Source of the DNA: Holothuria scabra
Taxonomy: Eukaryota > Echinodermata > Holothuroidea > Aspidochirotida > Holothuriidae
Assembly: GCA_037179385.1 (NCBI GenBank)
Contig: CM074188.1
Location: forward strand, 26,491,318 to 26,555,317
Length of the DNA: 64,000 nucleotides
Direction of reading: 5' to 3'
The notes under the pieces are model-generated. The model was not told the origin of the DNA. It saw only the letters and a list, made by a program, of their open reading frames with translations, and did not search any database. The position numbers and the translations under genes are program-made. This document shows, one piece after another, positions 46,901-58,900 of this stretch. Every line of letters begins with the position of its first letter. Positions within the stretch are counted from its first letter, which is position 1.

Positions 46901-49900
46901 ATAATTGAACATCCTGTTTGTCCTTGAAATTTGATACTGTTGGAATGTTTGAATATTTTTTCTTGTAGATCTAGCATTACCCTTCAACATATGTAGAGCG
47001 CAACCAACGATGTTCCTTGATATCGTCTGCAGCGGCATCATAATTATAAATAAATTGAATGCAGCATCAAATTAATGTGCCACAATGACATCACAGATTT
47101 CCCATGATGCATCAAATCCCAAGAAAAATTTGCAATATTTTAAAAATTTGTATCTTCCAAATGCTATAAGCTATTGAAATGCAGTTTTCACCTTTTGAAA
47201 GAGAAAATTTTTCTGTTTATTTTGAAGTTAACGAATTTTGTCTCCAGAACATGCCTTTAAGTCACTATATCAAAGCACGGGCAGCCGGCTGCAGTTGGAA
47301 AGCTTTGTTCACGAGTTCTGTCAATGGGAGAGCAGCTCACGAGCATCGTAACAATAGCGCTATTCATCCATGCCCAGCCGCGGTAGGATAAACTGCAGTT
47401 ACTTTTGACCGCAGTTGGATGCATAGCGAAATTTATCTATGGTGCCTAAGGCATCCTGCATTCTGATTGGTAAAACACTAATCACCTATTTTTCAGACAC
47501 AACACCAGTAGTTCTCAAGCAGAAAAAAAGTGTTTTTCCACATATTTTTGGTGGTAAACTAGGAATACATCACATGTCTGATAACTGTTGGCTCATACAC
47601 CATCCAGACTCCAAATTAAGCAAAATAACGTTCTGCTTCATCCGTTATTTTGCAAAATTTTAACTCCCATCAGTTTATTCACCAACAATTGTTGTCCAAA
47701 TGCAGTAAATTCCTTAATAGCATGCATCAATTAGCACACAAACCAAACAGCAAAGAGACCAGTAACCTCTGATTTTTTTTTATAAAAAACTGCTTACCTT
47801 TTCCTCATCATTGTCCAAGAGATTGAGGGCATCCTCCACCTTCTCTTCACTAAAACCTTTGTTACAGAGTCTATCCATTGCACACAAAGCATCAATGACC
47901 TGTCAAATACAGTAGACCTTTAAATATTACAGAGCTTAACTACTGTATTCTAGAATGTAATGATTTAATAGATTTTTCCAAAAGTCTAATAACCGCCTTT
48001 TCACCATGGCAATGATACTGTTCATATAGACAGAAATACTTGCCAACAAGCCTTTCAAACAAGGCATATTCTAGATTTCATATTTTTGCAGACATAAATG
48101 TCCACATGATTCTTAAACAAAAGTTTAAGTGACAAGACATTTGAAGCAAAAATCAATGAAGGCTTATATTCCTAGGAATATTTAATTACATGAGCACAGA
48201 TTAAAACAGAGCCAAAATAGCCAAAAAAGGGTTAATTGGTTTACAAAAGCAGCATCCAACTAAGAAACTTCATTTAAACATTAAGTACTCTATAGCTCTT
48301 AGAAGTTATTATGTTTGCTGACCTATTTGGAATAGCATGGACTTATTACAGTTCAAACACTTTGACTGGGAAAAAGAATTACCGAAATATTCACTGTTGA
48401 ACTGTATTTCATAGCACGTAGAAAAACTTGTTTGGTGCCCTCACTAAAAAATAGACACTTTATGGCTCCTTTAGTATTCTTTTCAAATAACATGGTTTGA
48501 AATTAAAAAAAAATAAATACTTCTCACTAATTTTTTTTAACATACCATACATCTCTCTTGATGTGATGGGAGACAGTAAGACCCCCTCCCCTGCCCCCAA
48601 CCAAGTAAGTTAAATTTAAAAAGACTGGAGTAAATAAAAGTTTGATCTTCCTGTAGTCTCACAATGAGTTACAATGAATGGCTGGTAGTAGAGACCCAAT
48701 TGAGATTGCATTCATACCATGACATTACAAACAATTGCTTATGCTGAGCACCAAGCATAATGGCAGGAGGTTCCATTTCTGCTCAACAAGGGAAGCTTGT
48801 TTGTGAAAAGGATTATTTTTTCAGTTAAAGAGATAAGTATCACCTCGGAAAGGGCCTTTTGACTGGGTAATATTGGCTAATATATCATATTCAATGCTAG
48901 CAACATGCTTTAGTGAATGAGTTTCACACTACAAATAACCTTTGATTCCCACTACACATACAGTAAGTTGCCTTTTAAGTAAGTCTAAAACTCACAGTCA
49001 TGAAAGCCTTATTTCTGAGAAATTCTTGTTTCATGATGTCTGCCATGTACACTAAAATACATGACAAGTAGTAGCCTGCAGTATACAAAACTATCAGAAG
49101 GTGTGATTGAATAAATTTAGCAGTTTAGCACGTTATTGCAAATTTGAGTCTTTAATTTTCTGGCAAGGAGTTTGCAATAATTCAATGACTTTCAAAATAC
49201 TTTACTGTAGTACAAATACATTAAATCCAAATATGGTATGTCTAAATATAGGAAAAGAAAAAAAACTGTACTAAAAACTAGACAAGGGTACTTAATATGT
49301 CGACTTTCTGTTTCCTGAACTAGGCCTAGGACATTTGCTTACACATTTTCCTATGTGTCATTGAAAGTAACATGTCTCCATTTATTGCTGCAATGATTGT
49401 TGCCACATACAAGTATCCACATGTATCAAGTTATGAACAAGATATCAATGTCAACTGATTAAAAATGTGTGCTCATTAGCATAAAATACCGCATTAGTGT
49501 CAAGTTCATAGTAAACAGATTTAGCAACTTTCTAGAATTCCCAAATATTAAAAAAAAAAAAAAAAGGAAAAAAAACCAGAATGCAAAAATGCATTGAGGT
49601 TTCGATGATACATATATGCTCTTTTCAATGAAATGCTACATTTCTTGTAAGAACTGGTGACCCGAAGTGACCTTTGACTCCACATGTTAGTAACTGGTTT
49701 TTTTCTTTTAACCCAAACAATTCTACAAATTTCATACTGTGCCTTAAGATATTTCGCAAACAATCAGCTTACATAATACATATCAACATATCAAGTTTGA
49801 AATGAATCCCAAGTTTCCTACCTTAAGATATTGTGTTAAAGAGTTTTTCAGGATTTGTCCCCTTCTGACCCCAAATGACCTTTGACCTCTACCAAAATAA

Positions 49901-52900
49901 AAAGGATTCTTCTTTACATCATACTACATCTACATATCAAGTCTGACATGAATCCAACTTTCCTATCATGATGTATCATGTAAACAAGGATTTCAGTGTT
50001 TGGACCCCATGTGACCCCAAATGACCTATGACCTCCACCAAAATTCTTGGGTTTTTCCTTACATCATTACGCATCAACATATCAAGTTTGAAATGGATCA
50101 AAGTTTCCTACCTTGAGGTATAGTGTAAACCAGGATTTCCGGGGTTTGACCCCACGTGACCCAAAATGACCTTTGACCTCCATCAAAATATATCCAGTTC
50201 TTCCTCACATTATAACGCATCAACATATCAAGTTTGAAATTAATCCAAGTTTTCTATCTTGAGATATTGTGTAACCAAATGACCTTTGACCTCCACCAAA
50301 ATCAATAGGGTTCTTCCTAACATCATAACGCATCAACATATCAAGTTTCAAATTAATCCAAGTTTTCTACCATGAGATATCGTGTGAACAAGGATTTTGG
50401 GGTTTGACCCCACGTGACCCCAAATGACCTTTGACCTCCACCAAAATCAATAGGGTTCTTCCTTACATCATAACGCATCTACATATCAAGTTTGAAATTA
50501 ATCCAAGTTTTCTATCTTGAGATATTGTGTAAACAAAGATTTTGGTTTTTGACCCCCTGTGACCCCAAATGACCTTTGACCTCCACCAAAATCAATAGGG
50601 TTCTTTCTAACATCATAACGCATCAACATATCACGTTTCAAATTAATCCAAGTTTTCTACCATGAGATATCATGTAAACAAGGATTTTGGGGTTTGACCC
50701 CACGTGACCCCAAATGACCTTTGACCTCCACCAAAATCAATAGGGTTCTTCCTTACATCATAACGCATCTACATATAAAGTTTGAAATTAATCCAAGTTT
50801 TCTATCTTGAGATATTGTGTAAACAAAGATTTTGGTTTTTGACCCCCTGTGACCCCAAATGACCTTTGACCTCCACCAAAATATATAGGGTTCTTCCTCT
50901 CAGTAAGGGGTATCTGTGTACCAAGTTTGAGAACTGTCGGACTTTCCCTTCTCAAGATATCGTGTAAACAAGCAAAGTGTCACAAACACACACACATACA
51001 CACACATACACACGCACATACACACGCACATACACACATACATACACACACACGCCATCATGAATGCATAGGTTTCTCTTTTCATCGAAACCAAAAAACC
51101 CATCATTATTATCCAATATGTCTGAGCACATGTATATCAAGAGGTCAACCATAACTTCACTGCATGCTGACCAGTACCATTTCTGTTTATACCTTTACAA
51201 ATCAGCTGGTTGGCTCTGATGGGGGTAAACGACCATGTGTGGAATCGGAGACCACATACCTTAGCCTAACCTACTGATTAGCAAAACCACCTCAATCATT
51301 TAAAATCTCCAAAGGCTCACTGAAAGGAATTTTTGACTATGGCTGGCAGGCTCTGAGGGGTGTCAGCAACAGAGGCTATACGCAGGCAAACTTAGAACCT
51401 GCTTATTACCTGGAATAAATATCTCGCACTCGCACTCATGTCCATGCTCTCATACGGACCCCCTCCCTATTTCAACACAGTAACTTCCAACTATGTTTGG
51501 AACTTTACTGAAACTGAGCAAATCAGACAACCTATCCAAAACATACCAATTTATCGTCATGCCCAAGCCTCTTAACTGCCCTTGCTGTTCTGCCTTTAGG
51601 GAAACCCATTGAAGTTATCATAGTTGCAAAATTTTTGCTCCCTTCATCCAAAGCAGAAAAGTCAGGGTCCTCTTCTTCTTCTTGTTTCTTGGTTGCATTT
51701 GACATGGAGGGTGTTGGTGGGAGGGGAGTATATTTACTCAAATTCTGCAACAACGAAAACACAGAAACATGAATGAGGTATCAATGCATCAGATGAACAA
51801 AAAATAAGCAGCAAGGGATAGAGCTGCAAGGTATACAATATTGTCAAGGGTTAAAGCAGCTCATTGAGTTGGTTAATAACACAGTGAGCAACACTCTAAC
51901 CATTCAAATACGAAACATTTTTTTAATTGAGCATTTCTCCATAATTTGTAATTATTTATAATTTGGAGGCCTTCGGGAACATTTTCTTTGAATCTTTACA
52001 AATCGAAATACCACAGAGGCCAAAGCCACTCCATTTTTGGCAAAGGCTTTGGTGAAACACAACGTGACACACTTCTGAGGTGAAAAATCTTCATCACAAA
52101 AACTGCACCAAAGACATACCAAATAACAAAAGTCTTTCTTTACCCTTGATGCCTTTAGAGATGCACAAAAGGGGCAAAGTCGGCTAGTTAACTGGTCAAC
52201 CTGAAGGGTGCTTCAGTCTGGCACACTACCTACTTCACCAACTGGCAACTCATTTAGTGGCAAGCCTATGCCAAGTGGCACAAATACTTGTGTGTCCTTT
52301 TGGTTGAATAAATATTGTAAGTCTTGTCCGCACTTTTTCTATCTCTAGACCATAAGTAATACATATATAATTTTCACAACAGGGTTATATAATATGCTTA
52401 AAGTGGACCTAAAGTCAAAAATTTCAGAAACATATGTTATAAAGTTTGAAAAATGCATCCAAATGGTCCAATTCCCATCTTCACAGGACATTCCTGAGCT
52501 GAGATATAAAATGTTGAAATTTATTCACCTAATTTGAAAGTCAATTGCACAATAATTTGTGATGCCTTTCTTGTACAACTCACATTACCTGCTTTTGTTT
52601 CCTTTTGAAATTTAAGACGTTTATTTGACCTTGGAGCAATTACTGTTTCCTTGCTTAGCATGTTGTACGGAGAAGGCATATATTGCCAAATCACCCTATA
52701 ACAATAAGACTACGATCACAATTTGGAACAAGGTGCAGTGGCTTCCCCAAAAAACAAAGAGAAACAAAGATGGTAATTTGAGTACTACAAGAATGACCTC
52801 ACATATTATTGCACAATCTACCATCATAAATTGGGTGAATAAGCTTCAACATTTTATATCTCAGCACAGGAATGTCCTGTGAAGATGGGAGTTGGACCAT

Positions 52901-55900
52901 TTGTAATCAATTTTCAAGCTTTGTAACATATATTTTTGAACTTTTTGACTTTAGGTCCACTTTAAGAAGATGATACCATTTTGAGCCACAATGAAGTACT
53001 GTTGTGTAAATTCTCACAAGGGTAAAGCGGCACGGGATACAATATTGTCAAGTGTTAAATATACAAAGTAACTGTTAAATAAGAGGATACAGAAGCCAAG
53101 CAGGGAAAAAACTGTGAGTGAGGGACAGCCGGATTAGGTACATGCATGTATTCTCCTAACAGTATTAATGCTATTCCAAGTCTGGAAACATCGTTAAGTA
53201 TGTCCTGGCAAGAAAGTCAAATATCCCATGAAGTTTGAAAGTCCTACAGTAATTAACAAACTATACAAATATTCTTCCACCTTGCCATATTTCCCTCCAA
53301 ATAACAAAGTGACCAAACTTTCATTTCTTTGCATTCCTCCTTTTACATGCATGCTAGTATCTATTTGTTCACATCAACTTAATGCACCTAGTCATGTCAT
53401 AAGAAGAACAATAAAGAGTTGCCCTAACTAGACTTTGAAAAACTGTTAGATCTGCCTAATTAATTTTAAGTTGTCCCACCCTCATACTATTTTGCATAAG
53501 CTTTTAAAAATTGCAAACATCCTCTTCATTTTTATCATATTAAGTAAGTGTGGAAGTAAACCTAATGGGGTTCATGCATACATCATATCATCCAAATACA
53601 AATAAACATTGTCACATGACCATAAAGATGGATTCAGAATTTAGTATTTAGTACATCAGTGTAACTCAAAATCAGGTGACTGCACTTACCCATTGTGTAT
53701 ATTATAGAACTATCAATCAGTGTTTTGATTAGCATCGTATTTATTGTTTAAATATGAAATAGAAAATCCCTTCTATAAACAACTAAGACCTCAAAGAGAC
53801 AGGCAAATCTGCTTTATATCTATATAGTCATCCTTTGAACTTCGATATATACTGAAGTACTTTGTAAACAATTGAGACTGTGGCAGCATTGGCAGAGAGC
53901 ATGTGCTTATATATGAACATTAGCTGTAATGTTTTAACAGTGCATATGCTGTACACTCTAAATCAAGACACTATGATGTCAGAAAACAATAACTGTACTT
54001 CATGAGATCTTATATCTTCCGATTTGCTTAAATAAGTATTGAACATACAGTATGCACTGCTGTATGCATGGTTCTGGATTTATAGTAATCTACCATACTA
54101 TCACCTTTGTCTTATCGCAACCAGCATCAAGCCCTCTGCATATGGTGTTTAGGGTAAGGGTTTGATGAGGTTGCATGCCTGAACTCATAACTTTTTGGTT
54201 TAAAAGCAATGTCCACAGCCTCTTTTCCAGCTATATAGTCAGTTAGTTAGACAGAGTTTTACGGCCCAGTTGTCAACCTAGTGGTTCAAGTCGAGCCGGC
54301 TACAACCTTTTTCCCAGTTGTGGCTCACTGGCTTGTTTTCCCTACTCCATTGCTTATGAGGAGCATCACGCACAAAGGCAGCAGGTTCCTATTTTAGAGT
54401 CTTTGGTATGACCTGGGAAGCTAACCAGAGCCTTCTGCGTGAGAGGCAGATGTTCTTACTGTAAGACCAAACATGTGTTGTTAGTGAGTTAGTTGTAGTT
54501 TTACGGCTCAGTTTCTACCAAACTGGTTTAAGTTGGGTCTGCCACGGCCTGTTTGCCAGTTATGGCTCACTGGCTTGTTTTCCCAACTCCATTGCTATGC
54601 TGCGCACCAAGCACAATGGCAGTGGGTTCCATTTTGAAAGTATTCAAGCATGACAAGGCCAAGAGTTGAACTCCAGATCAGCTGGCTGCAAGTCAGATAC
54701 TCCAACCACTTGCCAATGAGTTGTGAAAAATGTTTAGAATTGAATAACTCTACTTTAGCCACCAGTATTCACAGTACAGACATCAAGAAGAGGGAGAGGG
54801 AGTGTATTATTCTCTGTTTCCCTCTTCACACATATTGGGCTTCTTCATACTTGTACCTGTAGCCTATTTTGTAGATTCAAGCTGAACTCAGGTATGTACC
54901 ATGTAGTTGGTAATTTGTCTTATAACCATTCTAAATTTCAAGTCCAAACACAAAAATTGCAACCTCTGCCATGTATGGCACCAGAAGGTAGGTTTCTACA
55001 AAACATGCTAATGAAAAGGTGAAATCCTGTCCATGAGTTAAAACAAGAAAACTTTGCTATACATAAGGGCTGCAAAATGAGATGTACAGTATATTGCACT
55101 GGAGTTTCAAGGTTTAATGTTTTTGATGAAAGCCATGAAATGTTGTGCATACTGAGCAGTACTATGCATACTGTGCTATACCTTCAGTAATAATCTCATA
55201 TCCATGTTAATTCCTATTTTGCTTTTCAAAAAAAAAAAACATGGAACATATCTTCCTTCTACATTTTTTTTAAAACAGTGCAATTCCAAGATGAATCTGT
55301 TTTACTACAATTCTACAAAAACAGCTACAATGTCATAAAGTTTGAGTGGCTAAGGCTTTAAAACCAACAAAACCTCACCAAGTGTTAAACAAGTAAAAAT
55401 TGGTACATGCAGTTAAAAATAAGGTATTATAAAGTGCAACAGCCAGCATGCAGTACCAACTACATAACCATACAGAATACTGAACCAACTGAACCAAAAA
55501 TCATAAGCCAACCCATTTAAAAGGAACTCATCACTGAAAATAATACTATACCAAGTGAACAAGTGCCTCAATCATGTGTGTACATGAGGGAACCACAAAG
55601 AAACAGTAACTTTTACTTCAACAGAACCCCACATACCTATTTCAACAATAAAGAGACTGCGTATTAATAAGTATGTTTCATACTCCCATCACCATACATA
55701 TACTGACTGTTTTCATGCATTTAATGTAACGAAAAATTTATTCAAAATCCCCAAAAGCAGTACTTAAAGGATTTATGGAAACAATAAATGTGGGCAATAC
55801 CAATTTATACTTCATGTCACATGGCTTCAAATTTGTATCCCTAGACAGTTAACAAAGTCAGACAACCATATACCTACTGTGCAGACTTTATGGGTAAGAT

Positions 55901-58900
55901 CAGTTTCATATCCCCAGTCTTTGGTTCATAGTGTGGTCAAACATTGGCCATAAATGACAGTGTGACAACTGCCCAATTCCCCAAAACAAAGCTATTATAC
56001 TGTACATAAAACCCATTACAGCTGTTTAAGGAAAAACCCAATTTAGTCCAAAAAATCCAAGAGGTTAATGCAGAGTTCCCTAAGCCTTGTCTGTGAAATG
56101 TACATTGGCCAGTAATAAAAAATTGAAACTACAGCGCCAGAGCAAAATGTGAGCATATTCGTTTTCTGTGTTTCTCCCCCCCCCTCACCCTCCATTTTTC
56201 AACTGTAGACAATTTAATTTAAAATAGGTTGCAATGAGAAAACAAAACAAAAAAAAATTCATCATACAGAAGTACACATTTTACAGTAGGCCTATATTCA
56301 ATTTTTTTTTTTTTATTCCTGACTTGAAACAGTAAGTTGGGTGCAAAACTTGAAAAAAGTGTATTGTCACAAATTTTTGTTAGTTGAATGTAGTTTTAAG
56401 GCCCAGTTTCCAACCAATTGGTTAAAGTCAAGCCAACCATGGCCTTCTTTCCAGTAGTGACTCACTGGCTTGTTTTCTCTACTCCATTGCCTATGCTGAG
56501 CACCAAGCACAACTGCAGAAGGTTCCATTTTTAAAGCCTTCGGTACAACCCGGCCAGGACGGGAACTCCCAACCTCCCAACTGCAAGTCTGATGGTCTAA
56601 CCACTTGAAAATGCAGCCCATCTGTCACAAATTTTTGAAAAATGAATTGAACCGTTAATCTGAAATGAAGCAATTATTTGCATATGATATGAATTGTGTA
56701 AGTTTGACCATTTGCCATGAGCATGTGAATGAGATTTTACAGGTTTGGGAAAAAATGGTGAATTTCATGGAGTAACTCAATGCACTGCTTTAAATGAAGT
56801 TGATGACATGACAGTATTGGGATAGTGCATATGATGACTAAAGTAAAAATATTAGTCTGGGCAAGTTAATAGTATCTTACATACCTGGTGGCTATATTGA
56901 TCCATCTGCAAAAATGGATAATACTTGTGAATGAACTTTGTACATGAGGAAGAAACATATTTCAAACTAATAAAACTGTAGCCCTTTCCTAATCCTTATG
57001 TGGAAGGCAGTAACTTGTCCCCTAAACTACAATTTTACCCTTTGTATACTTAAATCCTCCATAAATATAGCTCTTTGATTGATATCCAATTCAAAAAGGG
57101 CAGAGAAGCTCATACTACACAGCATGCACCTGGAGTGCTTTGAATACAGACACCCTTAGGCACCAAATATGGTAAAACATGACTTTGCCTCTACCAAGGC
57201 GTGACAAAGCACAAGGCACCGCCTGCTGTAAATCACTACTTATTCAGTCAATAGTTTCTTTATGCAGAAACTCAGGTCATATCAAGCAGTCATATATGGT
57301 CTTATGGCAGTCTTACAGATGTGCATGGCACCAGTTTGTTATTCATTTTTTGATGAAAAAGAAATTTTGCCCTCAAAGTTACAAGTACCCCTTTTGTTGT
57401 TTTCCTTCCCACACCCCCTCGCCCATCTACCTTCACCTGACACATACATGTATACATATGAAGCAGGGATGTAGCTAGCAAAATTTGAGTGGCTAGGTAA
57501 TTTTCTGAGAGTGGAAAGCTCTTCATCCCACCTCATAGCATCTACCCCATTATTTTGCCATTAATGCTCTCATTTTTTTAACCTCATTTTTTTAAGAAGA
57601 GAATTTAGAGCTAGTTTTAGACCTTATTAAGCAGATTTGTAGTGGGTGGGAAGAGATGTATTTTCCTGGAGTGCTGAGTGGAAATATGGAGTGATGGGTG
57701 TCACTGCCCAGCAACACCCACTGCAGCTACATCCCTGATATGTAGTTAAAACTTACCTGGAGAATTAATAAGTGTACATTCAACAGACATACTGCAGTAA
57801 ATAACATGCAAAAAAACAGCAGAACTATTTCAAAGTAAATTCTGCCTCATCAAATGGTTTTACATTTATTATTTCAATCTCTACTTCAACACACTGATTC
57901 CATAGTATTGCAATTTACCTTGGGATATCCTGGGGGTGGCACTGCATGTCTTTGGCTTGGAATGCTGTTAGAAGGCATGGATTCCTGGGGTGAGGATTTA
58001 CTACGACTTCTTTGGCTTTGGATAACTTCATGAAAATTATTGTTTTCAGTTACTATCGCTCCCTGCCTAGGCTTGTTAACTATGGCAGGCAATGGAGAAC
58101 TATTCAGAAGTGTCGATCTGTCTGTGGAGTGCAGAAGGAAATTGTCCAAACTTTGCGACAAATCGTCATGATCAACGTGAGAATCATCTAAGATTGACCT
58201 TTCCCTCGGCAAAGATTTAGACCTGATATCATCATCTAATCTATTCTTCTTAAAGGCAACAGATTCAGTTTTAAATCTTATCTGGCTAGGTTCAGGTACA
58301 CTCTTAACAGAGTTTGCATCTGGCCGTTGAGATGGATCGGCTTCATCAGAACTTGCAGTCCTTGAAGAAGCATCCGAAGTTTGCTCGGGGGGAGGAACAG
58401 CTGAAGATGAGGTGGCTAGGACACTTTTAAGTTCTTCTATGACATTTAAAGTCTGCAATTCAGTTGTTTCAAAAGGGTCAGAGGCAGCATCCTCAAAATC
58501 TGCTAAATCAAATAGATGTGTAGAAGAGTTGATATCATTCCTGTCTGTTTGCTTGTTGGAATTGGATGGGGTGGGCATCAAAATGTCTGTTCCCAACCGT
58601 GCTTGAATGGGTGGGACACTCGGTGCCACCTGTGGAGCCAGCTTTTCCGCGGTATCCTCCCGATTGCTTTGAGGCTCTTGCGGCTCGTGCTTAACATGTT
58701 TATGATTTTCAAAATTTTGCTCCTCTAATTTTTTATTTTCTAATAATTCTCTCCTTCTTTCCTTTTCAACGATATTGTGAGTCCAATTCAAGAAAGCTTC
58801 TTCAACTTCAAAGGTGTACTGAAAGAAAAAAAAGAAACATCTTAAAACTGTACTGTTAGCAATCGCTGTAGCTGTTCAACCCTTCTGATGTAATGACCTG

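Noticed and set aside
50927..51154. Open frames through the CA microsatellite (His/Thr- or Val/Cys-rich peptides)
   Set aside because: Simple-sequence translation with no coding support.
57302..57536. Overlapping open frames of 65-99 codons on both strands at 57.2-57.5 kb
   Set aside because: They overlap the MITE border and each other on both strands, with no recognisable motif.
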